A model generated the notes under the pieces. It worked only from the letters and a program-made list of their open reading frames with translations. It was not told the DNA's origin and did no database searches. Positions 52,280 through 60,934 of a DNA stretch of 64,000 nucleotides are shown one piece after another. Source of the DNA: Bacteroidales bacterium (GTDB taxonomy: Bacteria > Bacteroidota > Bacteroidia > Bacteroidales > VadinHA17); assembly GCA_022865305.1 (NCBI GenBank), contig JALHSP010000043.1:145926-209925 (forward strand). The letters are read 5' to 3'. Within the stretch, counting starts at the first letter, position 1. Each line of letters opens with the position of its first letter. Both the position numbers and the translations under genes were made by a program.

Positions 52280-52605
52280 AAAAGATATAAGAAGAATAAA
52301 CAAAATAATAAGTAGAGCAAGTTTGGTAAAGATTAATGAAGAATTATATTTCAAGATTAGATGCGAGGACGGGAAGAGACGGGTTATGATTTAAATGAGC
52401 TATCTTTTCTTTTGTACTATTTATTTTTATTATATTGCTTTATTGTTAATTCAGGGTATGTATTTATTAAGTTGTTATAAATCAGAGTTATATTTATATG
52501 TTGTAGCTCAGAATGTCGGTTTTCTGAAGCGGTTTTACGGATTATAGGATCTTCTGCTTTTCGGATTATTTTAACAACAATTTACACCTCACCTTATTTT
52601 GAAAA

Positions 52606-54663
52606 ATGATAAATGATAAACTATTAAATCCGAGTAGCATAGTAGTTGTTGGAGGATCGGAAGATCTTTTTAAGCCGGGCGGGAAAATCCTGAAAAATAT
52701 AATCGATGGAAGATTCTCAGGCAGCCTGTATGTAGTTAATCCAAAACATGATATTATCCAGGGTGTAAAATCGTATAAAGACTTAAATGATATTCCTCCA
52801 ACCGATCTGGCAATACTGGCAATTCAGGCAAAGTACTGTCTGCCGGCTGTTGAGATCCTTGTTAAAGAAAAAAACACCAAGGCTTTTATTATTATTTCAG
52901 CAGGATTCAGTGAAACCGGAGAAGACGGCAGAAAGCTTGAAAATGAGATAGCTGAACTGATCAGCAATGCAGATGGATGTCTAATAGGACCAAATTGTAT
53001 CGGAGTAATTACTAAGACCTATAGCGGGATTTTTACCACACCGGTGCCAAAACTCAATTCCAGGGGCTGTGACTTTGTTTCAGGTTCAGGCGCCACAGCA
53101 GTTTTTATATTTGAATCGGCCATACCAAAAGGACTTAACTTCTCAAGTGTCTTTTCAGTAGGGAACAGTGCCCAGACGGGTGTTGAAGAAGTCCTTGAAT
53201 ACTGGGATAATACATTTGATCCTGATTTAAGCTCTCCGATCAAGCTGATCTATGTTGAAAGTATTCAGAATCCTGATAAACTTTTGCATCATGCTTCTTC
53301 CCTCATCAGGAAGGGGTGCAGGATTGCTGCTATTAAAGCCGGGACAAGCGAAGCCGGCAGCAGAGCGGCATCGTCACATACAGGAGCTATGGCATCATCC
53401 GATTCAGCAGTTGAAGCCTTGTTCCGTAAAGCAGGAATAGTAAGGTGCTCCGGGCGGGAAGAGCTTACAACTGTAGCTTCGGTATTTTTTCATAAGCATT
53501 TGAAAGGAAGAAATATAGCAATCATTACACATGCCGGGGGGCCTGCTGTGATGCTTACAGACGCATTATCAGCAGGCGGAATGAACATTCCGAAAATAAC
53601 AGGAGAGCATCATGACAAACTGCTGGCGATGATGAACCCCGGGGCATCAGCAAATAACCCGATCGACATGATAGCTACAGCGACAAGTGAACAGCTTGAT
53701 AAGATCATTGAATACGCAGATAAGCAGATGCCGGAGATTGATGGAATGACAGTGATATTTGGAAGTAACGGCTTGAATGATATGACAGTGATCTACGATC
53801 TTCTGCACAGGAAAATTGAGGAATGCAACAAACCGCTATTTCCAATACTGCCTTCTGTCGCAAGTTCTCAAACAGAACTGGATTATTTTCTCGAAAAGGG
53901 GCATGTGAACTTCCCCGATGAAGTTGTCCTGGGAAGAGCACTGACAAAAATATCAAACACACCATATCCGGCTGATGAAAAAATATTTCTTAAGGAGATA
54001 GATGTTCCACTTATCCGCAGCATAATCGATAAAGCACCCAAAGGATATCTTGAGCCTGGCGTTATTCAGAAACTTCTTGCTGCCGCTGACATACCTACTG
54101 TTAAAGAGTCTGTTGTAAAGACCAGAAAAGAGGTTGTCGCACTGGCAGACAGGGTAGGATTTCCGCTGGCTTTGAAAGTTGTCGGACCTGTTCACAAATC
54201 TGATGTCGGCGGAGTCACCCTGAATATTAAATCGCGGACTCACCTTGAGGCGGAATTTAACAGGATGATTAAAATAAAAGGTGTCAAATCAGTTCTTGTA
54301 CAGCGGATGCTTACAGGAACGGAGCTATTTATCGGCGCCAAATATGAACCAAAGTTCGGGCACATCATTCTTTGCGGACTCGGAGGGATTTTCGTTGAAG
54401 TGCTTGGCGATGTGTCATCAGGGCTTGCTCCGCTTACTTTTAATGAAGCGGGATCAATGATACGAAGCCTGAAAGGCTACAGGATAATCCGTGGTACACG
54501 AGGTAAACCCGGAATAAATGAACAGAAGTTTGCCGAGATAATCGTAAGGCTCTCAAGCCTTCTGAGGTTCGCAACAGAGATCAAGGAGATGGATCTTAAT
54601 CCGCTTATCGGAAGCCCGGATGCGATAACTGTTGTTGATGCAAGAATAAGAATTGAAAAATGA
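52606..54663 (+). CDS. ADP-forming acyl-CoA (acetyl-CoA) synthetase, fused alpha-beta
   Basis: 685 aa. N-terminal CoA-binding and ligase domains (SIVVVGGSEDLFKPGGKIL, GPNCIGVI, GNSAQTGVEEVL) with the phospho-His258 in SHTGAMASSDSA. The C-terminal ~220 residues form the ATP-grasp beta part (LALKVVGPVHKSDVGGVTL, VQRMLTGTELFIGAKYEP). It turns an acyl-CoA, ADP and phosphate into acid, CoA and ATP. First of an operon with an aminotransferase and a 2-oxoacid:ferredoxin oxidoreductase, so its likely substrates are branched-chain or aromatic acyl-CoAs from amino acids. Confidence 0.92.
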   Translation: MINDKLLNPSSIVVVGGSEDLFKPGGKILKNIIDGRFSGSLYVVNPKHDIIQGVKSYKDLNDIPPTDLAILAIQAKYCLPAVEILVKEKNTKAFIIISAGFSETGEDGRKLENEIAELISNADGCLIGPNCIGVITKTYSGIFTTPVPKLNSRGCDFVSGSGATAVFIFESAIPKGLNFSSVFSVGNSAQTGVEEVLEYWDNTFDPDLSSPIKLIYVESIQNPDKLLHHASSLIRKGCRIAAIKAGTSEAGSRAASSHTGAMASSDSAVEALFRKAGIVRCSGREELTTVASVFFHKHLKGRNIAIITHAGGPAVMLTDALSAGGMNIPKITGEHHDKLLAMMNPGASANNPIDMIATATSEQLDKIIEYADKQMPEIDGMTVIFGSNGLNDMTVIYDLLHRKIEECNKPLFPILPSVASSQTELDYFLEKGHVNFPDEVVLGRALTKISNTPYPADEKIFLKEIDVPLIRSIIDKAPKGYLEPGVIQKLLAAADIPTVKESVVKTRKEVVALADRVGFPLALKVVGPVHKSDVGGVTLNIKSRTHLEAEFNRMIKIKGVKSVLVQRMLTGTELFIGAKYEPKFGHIILCGLGGIFVEVLGDVSSGLAPLTFNEAGSMIRSLKGYRIIRGTRGKPGINEQKFAEIIVRLSSLLRFATEIKEMDLNPLIGSPDAITVVDARIRIEK

Positions 54664-54725
54664 TCTTACGCATAAATTTGAATGATGATTTTTTAAAATA
54701 ACTATATTCGACCCTTCTGTTTATT

Positions 54726-56051
54726 ATGAATAGTATTCCAATATCCTCAGAATTAGTTAGTAAACTAGCTCATGAACATGGCATACCGGATGCAGGATCA
54801 GCCTCAATACGTGAAATCGCGTTTCTTGTCAATCTTATTGAAGCAGAAACCGGGATTAAATTTATACGTATGGAAATGGGAGTGCCCGGACTGAAAACTC
54901 CCTCAGCCGCTATTGAAGCTGAAATAGCAGCTCTAAGGAGTGGTGTGGCAGCTCTTTATCCTGACATTTCAGGGATACCGGAACTGAAAAAAGAAACATC
55001 GAGGTTCATAAGGTTATTTCTGAATGTAAATATTAAACCTGAAGGATGCATACCAACGGTTGGATCGATGATGGGTAGTATGGTCAGCTTTCTTGTTGCC
55101 AACAGGAACGACAGGACAAAAGAGGGAACACTCTTTATAGATCCTGGTTTCCCGGTACAGAAACAGCAGGTGAAGATGATCGGCCACGATTATTATTCTT
55201 TCGATGTTTATAATTTCAGGGGCAAAAAGCTGAAGCAGAAGCTTGAATCATACTTTAAAACCGGAAAAATATCATCGCTTCTCTATTCAAATCCGAATAA
55301 CCCGGCCTGGATATGTCTTAATGAAGAAGAGCTTGCAATAATAGGTGAACTTGCAGGGAAATACGATGTAATTGTTATTGAAGATCTTGCATATTTCGGT
55401 ATGGATTTCAGGAAGGATTATTCTAAACCAGGGAAACCTCCCTATCAGCCAACGGTTGCACGCTATACCGACGACTATGTTTTGCTGATATCAAGTTCCA
55501 AGATGTTCAGTTACGCCGGTCAGCGGATAGGCATGATGGCTATATCAGATCATCTTTTCAACAGATCCTATCCCGACCTTTTAAGATATTATTCGACTGA
55601 TAAGTTTGGACATTCGGCTATCTTTGGGGCATTATACGGTTTGTCGGCAGGTGTTTCGCATTCGGTCCAGTATGGTCTTACCGCTCTGCTTAAGGCTGAG
55701 AATGATGGCATTTACAATTATCGTGACGATATCAGGGAGTATGCTGAGAAAGCCGCAATAATGAAAAAGATATTTATTGATAACGGGTTTAAGATCACAT
55801 ATGACAAAGATCTCGATGACCTGGTTGCTGATGGTTTCTATTTTACCATTTCATGGACTGGAATGACAGGAAAAGAGCTGCTGAGCGAGCTGATGCTTTA
55901 TGGGGTAAGCGCAATTACTCTTGATATTACCGGTAGTGAAAAGGAAGGACTGAGGGCATGTGTTTCGCTGGTGTCAAGGTCGCAGTTTAACGACCTTGAA
56001 GAACGGTTGAAAAAATTTAAGAACGATCACAATATTAACAAGAATAAATAA
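54726..56051 (+). CDS. PLP-dependent class I/II aminotransferase
   Basis: 441 aa. Fold-type I motifs: LYSNPNNPAW (substrate Asn), VIEDLAYFGMDF (Asp to the pyridine), and the PLP-lysine Lys259 in ISSSKMFSYAGQRIGMM. Moves the amino group of an amino acid to 2-oxoglutarate or pyruvate. Its position between the ADP-forming CoA ligase and the oxidoreductase suggests that it supplies the 2-oxoacid to that complex. Eight bp before the ferredoxin subunit. Which amino acid it uses cannot be seen, although valine, leucine, isoleucine or aromatic acids fit. Confidence 0.88.
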   Translation: MNSIPISSELVSKLAHEHGIPDAGSASIREIAFLVNLIEAETGIKFIRMEMGVPGLKTPSAAIEAEIAALRSGVAALYPDISGIPELKKETSRFIRLFLNVNIKPEGCIPTVGSMMGSMVSFLVANRNDRTKEGTLFIDPGFPVQKQQVKMIGHDYYSFDVYNFRGKKLKQKLESYFKTGKISSLLYSNPNNPAWICLNEEELAIIGELAGKYDVIVIEDLAYFGMDFRKDYSKPGKPPYQPTVARYTDDYVLLISSSKMFSYAGQRIGMMAISDHLFNRSYPDLLRYYSTDKFGHSAIFGALYGLSAGVSHSVQYGLTALLKAENDGIYNYRDDIREYAEKAAIMKKIFIDNGFKITYDKDLDDLVADGFYFTISWTGMTGKELLSELMLYGVSAITLDITGSEKEGLRACVSLVSRSQFNDLEERLKKFKNDHNINKNK

Positions 56052-56059
56052 TTCGGAAT

Positions 56060-56284
56060 ATGGCAAAGATCAGAGGAAGTATTGTAGTGGATATCGATAA
56101 ATGCAAGGGATGCGAAGTCTGCAGGGTATCATGTCCGACAGGTACCATTGCAATGGCAAAGGAGGTGAATCACAAGGGGTATTTTTATGCCTACCCGGCA
56201 AATCCTGACCTTTGCATAGGATGTGCAAACTGCGCGATGGTTTGTCCCGATGGTGTTATAACAGTTTACAAAACAAAAATATAG
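56060..56284 (+). CDS. Ferredoxin-like delta subunit of 2-oxoacid:ferredoxin oxidoreductase
   Basis: 74 aa with two full [4Fe-4S] motifs (CKGCEVCRVSCP, CIGCANCAMVCP). It is the electron-transfer subunit of the four-subunit enzyme, 7 bp before the alpha subunit gene. Confidence 0.9.
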   Translation: MAKIRGSIVVDIDKCKGCEVCRVSCPTGTIAMAKEVNHKGYFYAYPANPDLCIGCANCAMVCPDGVITVYKTKI

Positions 56285-56291
56285 TTTAGTA

Positions 56292-57362
56292 ATGGAAAAG
56301 GAATTACGACTTATGAAAGGCAACGAGGCGGTTGCTGAAGCAGCAATACGCGCGGGTGCTGATGGTTATTTTGGTTATCCTATTACACCACAGAGTGAGA
56401 TACTTGAATACCTTATGCAGGCAAATCCCTACACTACCACCGGGATGGTTGTTCTCCAGGCTGAGAGCGAAGTAGCAGCGATAAATATGGTTTATGGCGG
56501 TGCAGCCTGCGGAAAAAAAGTAATGACAAGCTCTTCTTCACCCGGAATAAGCCTGAAGCAGGAGGGTATAACATATATCGCAGGGGCTGAATTGCCCTGC
56601 CTTATTGTGAATGTTGTAAGAGGAGGTCCCGGGCTTGGGACTATCCAGCCTGCACAATCAGATTATTTCCAGGCAGTTAAGGGCGGGGGACATGGTGATT
56701 ATCATCTGATAGTTCTGGCTCCTGCTTCAGTACAGGAAATGGCTGACTTTGTTGATCTGAGCTTTGAACTGGCATTCAAATACCGCAACCCGGTGATGAT
56801 GCTTTCGGATGGGGCAATCGGCCAGATGATGGAAAAAGTTTGGCTCAGTCCTCAGAAAGAAAGATCAAAAACGGTTCCGGAGTGGGCTACAACCGGAAAA
56901 CCCACCACCCGGGAAAGAAATATTATTACATCCCTCGATCTAGATCCGAATGCACAGGAGTCATTTAACAAGAAGCTCATTGACAAGTACAATGAGATAA
57001 GGGAAAAAGAGGTTCGCTTTGAAGAGTTTCAATGCGAAGATGCAGAGTATCTTTTTGTAGCTTACGGGACAAGCGCCAGGGTCTGCCAGAAGGCAGTACA
57101 GCTGTGTCGTGCCGCAGGAATTAAAGCGGGTCTCATCAGACCTATTACCCTTTTCCCATTCCCTTCGAAAAGGATAAATGAACTGGCAGATAAAATGAAG
57201 CTGATCCTTTCAGTGGAAATGAGCGCCGGTCAGATGGTTGAAGATGTTATGCTTTCCGTAAACGGGAAAGTGCCTGTTTATCATTTTGGTCGTATGGGCG
57301 GAATTGTAACAGCGCCTGATGAAGTTGTGGAATTTCTTAAATCGAAAATTATAGGAGGTTAA
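56292..57362 (+). CDS. vorB: 2-oxoacid (3-methyl-2-oxobutanoate-type) ferredoxin oxidoreductase, alpha subunit
   Basis: 356 aa. Pyrimidine-binding domain: KGNEAVAEAAIRAGADGYFG, YPITPQSEILEYL, QAESEVAAINMVYGGAACGK and TSSSSPGISLKQEG; C-terminal part with FVAYGTSARVCQKA and RPITLFPFPSKRI. Decarboxylates 2-oxoacids to acyl-CoA with reduction of ferredoxin, together with the beta and gamma subunits. Annotated as VorB type on motif style, so branched-chain 2-oxoacids are the first guess, 2-oxoglutarate the alternative. The ribosome site of the next gene (AGGAGG) overlaps its stop. Confidence 0.88.
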   Translation: MEKELRLMKGNEAVAEAAIRAGADGYFGYPITPQSEILEYLMQANPYTTTGMVVLQAESEVAAINMVYGGAACGKKVMTSSSSPGISLKQEGITYIAGAELPCLIVNVVRGGPGLGTIQPAQSDYFQAVKGGGHGDYHLIVLAPASVQEMADFVDLSFELAFKYRNPVMMLSDGAIGQMMEKVWLSPQKERSKTVPEWATTGKPTTRERNIITSLDLDPNAQESFNKKLIDKYNEIREKEVRFEEFQCEDAEYLFVAYGTSARVCQKAVQLCRAAGIKAGLIRPITLFPFPSKRINELADKMKLILSVEMSAGQMVEDVMLSVNGKVPVYHFGRMGGIVTAPDEVVEFLKSKIIGG

Positions 57363-57365
57363 AAT

Positions 57366-58184
57366 ATGGCTGAAGCTACCGGAATTAAAGAGATCATTAA
57401 GCCTGAAAACCTGGTTTATAAAAAGACAAAGATCATGACCGACAATGTGCTTTCATATTGCCCGGGTTGTGGTCATGGAACAACACATCGTATCCTTGCA
57501 GAAATAATAGACGAAGAGGGACTTCAGTCTCAAACAATCGGAATATGCCCGGTGGGCTGCTCTGTACTATTATATAATTTCCTGGATATAGACTGGCAGG
57601 AGGCTGCACACGGACGTGCTCCAGCTCTTGCAACAGCAGTAAAGAGACTTCTTCCCGACAGATTCGTATTTACCTATCAGGGCGACGGTGACCTTGCTGC
57701 AATAGGGACGGCGGAAACTATTCATGCCTGTAACAGGGGTGAAAATATACTGATAATATTTATAAATAACGGAATATACGGAATGACAGGAGGACAGATG
57801 GCGCCAACCACTTTACCTGGGATGAAATCATCCACATCACCATACGGAAGAGATGTCAAACTGATGGGTAATCCGTTGAAAATGACTGATATCGTTGCCA
57901 CTCTTCCCGGTACTTACTATGTTACAAGGCAGAGTGTCCATACGCCCGCTAACGTCAGAAAAACAAAGAAAGCAATGAAAAAGGCTGTTCAGTATCAGAA
58001 ACTTAATAAGGGAACCTGCTTTGTGGAGATTGTTTCAAATTGCCCGTCAAATTGGAAGATGACACCTGTCGAATCAAATAAATGGATGGAGGAAAATATG
58101 CTGCCTTATTATCCTCTCGGAGATCTTAAAGTACCGGCAGAAGAAACAACTCAAAAAACTATTAATCCTGAAAAAAATGACTGA
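57366..58184 (+). CDS. 2-oxoacid ferredoxin oxidoreductase, beta (TPP) subunit
   Basis: 272 aa. TPP site: CPGCGHGTTHRILAEI, GICPVGCSVLLY, GRAPALATAVKRL, then the GDG...NN motif (YQGDGDLAAIG, IIFINNGIYGMTGGQMAPTT). Binds thiamine diphosphate and a [4Fe-4S] cluster. A strong AGGAGGT at 57354-57360 sits just before the ATG. Its end overlaps the gamma gene by 8 bp. Confidence 0.92.
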   Translation: MAEATGIKEIIKPENLVYKKTKIMTDNVLSYCPGCGHGTTHRILAEIIDEEGLQSQTIGICPVGCSVLLYNFLDIDWQEAAHGRAPALATAVKRLLPDRFVFTYQGDGDLAAIGTAETIHACNRGENILIIFINNGIYGMTGGQMAPTTLPGMKSSTSPYGRDVKLMGNPLKMTDIVATLPGTYYVTRQSVHTPANVRKTKKAMKKAVQYQKLNKGTCFVEIVSNCPSNWKMTPVESNKWMEENMLPYYPLGDLKVPAEETTQKTINPEKND

Positions 58185-58719
58185 AGAAATTATTATTGCC
58201 GGATTCGGGGGACAGGGTGTTCTTTCGATGGGTAAGATAATGGCATATTCCGGTGTAATGCAGGATATGGAGGTAAGCTGGATGCCATCATACGGACCGG
58301 AGATGAGAGGAGGTACGGCCAATGTAATTGTGATTATCAGCAGCGACAGAATAAGTTCCCCTATTGTGAGGAATTTTGACACCGCAATAATTTTAAACCA
58401 GCAATCGCTCGATAAGTTTGAGAATTCTGTTAAACCCGGAGGGATACTTATCTATGACGGTAACGGGATAACCCGGCATCCGGAAAGAAAAGACATTACC
58501 GTCTACCGCGTAGATGCAGTTGAAGAAGCGGGCAGAATGAACAGCCCAAAAACTTTCAATATGATAGTTCTGGGAGGATTTCTTAAGATTAAACCTATCA
58601 TTAAGCTGGAGAATGTGATAAAAGGTTTGAAAAAGTCGCTTCCGGAACGGTATCATAACCTTATTCCAATGAATGAGAAGGCGCTGGAAAGGGGATTGGA
58701 GATCATTAGAAAGGTCTGA
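58177..58719 (+). CDS. 2-oxoacid ferredoxin oxidoreductase, gamma subunit
   Basis: 180 aa. Gamma domain motifs GFGGQGVLSMGKIMAYSG and PSYGPEMRGGTANVIVIIS near the N-terminus. It binds CoA in related enzymes. ATG inside the beta gene (8-bp overlap), so translation is coupled. The TGA stop is the first part of a family 2 repeat (CTGACCCCCC). Confidence 0.92.
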   Translation: MTEEIIIAGFGGQGVLSMGKIMAYSGVMQDMEVSWMPSYGPEMRGGTANVIVIISSDRISSPIVRNFDTAIILNQQSLDKFENSVKPGGILIYDGNGITRHPERKDITVYRVDAVEEAGRMNSPKTFNMIVLGGFLKIKPIIKLENVIKGLKKSLPERYHNLIPMNEKALERGLEIIRKV

Positions 58720-58749
58720 CCCCCCACCCCCCCCTGAAGGGGGGTTCTT
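58717..58749. repeat. Family 2 repeat after the oxidoreductase operon
   Basis: CTGACCCCCCACCCCCCCCT followed by GAAGGGGGGTTCTT; a C/G stem with a T-rich tail on the plus strand, so it may also serve as terminator of the operon. Confidence 0.55.
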
Positions 58750-58758
58750 TTACCTCGC

Positions 58759-58819
58759 TAGCGCCGATTTCTAATCGGTGCTAGGATTGTGCAAAAGGCA
58801 CGGATTACAAATCCGCGCC
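58759..58819. repeat. Pair of REP-like palindromes
   Basis: First: TAGCGCCGATT, tct, AATCGGTGCTA (58759-58783). Second: GGCACGGATT, three bases, AATCCGCGCC (58797-58819). The two share a GC-C/G-GATT core. They sit between convergent genes and resemble REP elements found across Bacteroidota genomes. Confidence 0.55.
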
Positions 58820-58842
58820 AGCAAAGTTATTTTACGCAGGGG

Positions 58843-59439
58843 TCATTTCTCATAAAAATGCATCTCCACAATATATTTCCACACAGCGGGCGCCAGGAAA
58901 TATGACATATCCTTGCCCTTTTTTATTCCATTCCGGATAAATGTGCCAGAAATATCCAGAAGCGGGGCTTTTACATGATAGATTTTAGCTTTTAAAAGAA
59001 TCTGATCAAGGAGGGGAGAAGCTGGCCTTAGCGAACCGTATCTTGGATAAACATATATAGAGCACCTTTCAATCAGCTCATTAACATTTTTCCATTTATG
59101 CAGTGTGAACAGATTGTCTTCACCCATAATAAGGCAAAATTTATTCTTCGGGTATTTCTCTTCCAGATATGTCAGTGTGTCAATAGTATATGATGGTACA
59201 GGAAGTTTAAATTCTATATCAGTTGCTTTCAGCCTGTCATTATCCCCAATGGCAAGCTGAGCCATATAAAGCCGATGATGGTCGGCAAGAAGGGTTTCCT
59301 TCTTTTTCAGAGGATTGTGTGGACTGACTACAAACCATACCTGATCAAGACCTGTAAATTCCGTCAGATATCCTGCAATAGCAATATGTCCGATATGAAC
59401 CGGGTTAAAGGATCCGAAGTATAAACCGATTTTTAACAT
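58843..59439 (-). CDS. nadD: Nicotinate-nucleotide adenylyltransferase
   Basis: 198 aa. GLYFGSFNPVHIGHIAIAGY (nucleotidyltransferase HxGH motif), VWFVVSPHNPLKKKE and the C-terminal DISGTFIRNGIKKGKDM (ISxTxIR). Makes nicotinic acid adenine dinucleotide from NaMN and ATP for NAD synthesis. 3 bp from gmk upstream in the operon. Confidence 0.93.
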   Translation of the reverse strand: MLKIGLYFGSFNPVHIGHIAIAGYLTEFTGLDQVWFVVSPHNPLKKKETLLADHHRLYMAQLAIGDNDRLKATDIEFKLPVPSYTIDTLTYLEEKYPKNKFCLIMGEDNLFTLHKWKNVNELIERCSIYVYPRYGSLRPASPLLDQILLKAKIYHVKAPLLDISGTFIRNGIKKGKDMSYFLAPAVWKYIVEMHFYEK

Positions 59440-59442
59440 TTA

Positions 59443-60018
59443 TCAGCAGGGTTTACCTTTTAAAAAAGATGTTACAATTGCTGTAACGTCTTCCCTGGCC
59501 TCTTCTAACTGATTATTAATGATGATAGTATCAAATTGGTCAGCAAGCTTCATCTCTTCTTTGGCTTTTGCTACTCTTGTTTTGATTCCGGCAGCATCAT
59601 CTGTTCCCCTTAAACGCAATCTTTTTTCGAGTTCCCTGATCGAGGGAGGCATAATAAAAACGGAAATTGCTTTAAGCCCATAGATTTTTTTCAGGTTAAT
59701 TGCACCTTTTACATCTACATCAAACAGAATATGCTTCCCTTTTGCCCATATCCTGTCAATCTCACTTCTTAGAGTTCCGTAATAATAGTCTTTATAAACT
59801 TCCTCCCACTCGACGAATTCATCATTTTTTACTCTTTTCATAAATTCAGAAACCGAAAGAAAATAGTATTCCCTGCCATTTTTTTCATTACCCCTCGGCT
59901 TTCTTGTAGTAGCTGAGATGGAAAATTCCAGGTTGAGTTCTTTTTCAAGAAGATGTCTGACAATAGTTGTTTTTCCGGCACCTGAAGGAGCAGAGATAAT
60001 GATTAGTTTCCCTTTCAT
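59443..60018 (-). CDS. gmk: Guanylate kinase
   Basis: 191 aa, normal length. P-loop SAPSGAGKTTI, GMP-binding STTRKPRGNEKNGREYYF (reads ATTRKPRGNEKNGREYYF), and FIMPPSIRELEKRLRLRG. Turns GMP and ATP into GDP and ADP. Overlaps the yicC gene by 4 bp (coupled). Confidence 0.95.
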   Translation of the reverse strand: MKGKLIIISAPSGAGKTTIVRHLLEKELNLEFSISATTRKPRGNEKNGREYYFLSVSEFMKRVKNDEFVEWEEVYKDYYYGTLRSEIDRIWAKGKHILFDVDVKGAINLKKIYGLKAISVFIMPPSIRELEKRLRLRGTDDAAGIKTRVAKAKEEMKLADQFDTIIINNQLEEAREDVTAIVTSFLKGKPC

Positions 60019-60890
60019 AAAACATTAAGAGTTTGTTCTTTGATTTTTTCCAGCTCATCTTTCATCATCACCACAAGCTTTTGTATAGATGCATCATTAG
60101 CTTTTGAACCAATGGTATTTATCTCTCTGCCGATCTCCTGTGCTATGAAACTCAGAATTTTCCCATTCGGAGGCAGTGTGGCTATTTTCTCCAGGAAGTA
60201 CTCGCAGTGTTTTCTTAACCTTACCTTCTCTTCATTAATGTCAAACTTTTCAAGGTAAAAGATGATTTCCTGTTCATATCTGTTCTTGTCAATATTTTCA
60301 GTTCCTACATTCTCCGTAAGTAAGGCGGTTAATTTCTCCCGGATCTTTATAATCCTGTCACCTTCAAAGGTTTCAATGCTTTCGAGAAGTGTAAGTATCT
60401 TCCCGATGCATCTGATAAGGTCAGCTTCAAGCGATTTTCCCTCTTCAGTCCTGTAAAGATCGAGTATGATGATCGATTCATTTATCTGTTCTTTTACAAT
60501 TAACCATTCTTCTTCCGCTAACTCAGCCTTCTCTGTCTTAAGAGCATCCGGGAGTCTCATTATTGCCGGGAGTAACTGATCGTCAATATTGATCTCCAGT
60601 TCTCTGGTGATCTCTTTAAGCTGGTTATAATAATTTTTAATTACTGCCTTATTAATTACAGGAATAATTTCATTATCAAGTATATCCAAATAAATGTTCA
60701 GGTCGATCTTGCCCCTGTCGAGTTTCTGGCTGATCATATTTCTTATTTCGGGCTCTTTTTCTTTATAGAGCCATGGGAGCTTTGTATTAATATCGAGTTG
60801 CTTGGAGTTAAGTGATTTTATTTCGATAGTGATTTTTTTCTGTGGGATTTCAGCCATGGATTTTCCATAGCCGGTCATAGATTTGATCAT
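60015..60890 (-). CDS. yicC: YicC/YloC-family endoribonuclease
   Basis: 291 aa, family length. N-terminal IKSMTGYGKSMAEI and ITIEIKSLNSKQLDI, C-terminal FIAQEIGREINTIGSKAND with the conserved REINT block. Members are RNA endonucleases or stress-related factors; in many genomes it lies next to gmk, as here. Confidence 0.9.
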   Translation of the reverse strand: MIKSMTGYGKSMAEIPQKKITIEIKSLNSKQLDINTKLPWLYKEKEPEIRNMISQKLDRGKIDLNIYLDILDNEIIPVINKAVIKNYYNQLKEITRELEINIDDQLLPAIMRLPDALKTEKAELAEEEWLIVKEQINESIIILDLYRTEEGKSLEADLIRCIGKILTLLESIETFEGDRIIKIREKLTALLTENVGTENIDKNRYEQEIIFYLEKFDINEEKVRLRKHCEYFLEKIATLPPNGKILSFIAQEIGREINTIGSKANDASIQKLVVMMKDELEKIKEQTLNVL

Positions 60891-60934
60891 CCTGTCTTAT
60901 ATTGGTTTATGTAAGTTTTGTATAAAACTGAAAG

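Larger units (their letters stand above)
52034..52605. other. Gene-free stretch between hydE and the acyl-CoA synthetase operon
   Basis: 572 bp, no gene. Two family 2 repeats at 52121-52151 and 52252-52279 in opposite orientation flank about 100 bp of AT-rich DNA. Isolated Rex half-sites (TTGTTAA near 52443, TTAACAA near 52569) occur but no full palindrome. Divergent promoters for hydE and the plus-strand operon must lie here; I could not assign them. Confidence 0.5.

Noticed and set aside
52443..52575. Rex sites before the acyl-CoA synthetase operon
   Set aside because: Only isolated half-sites (TTGTTAA, TTAACAA) with no palindrome at correct spacing.
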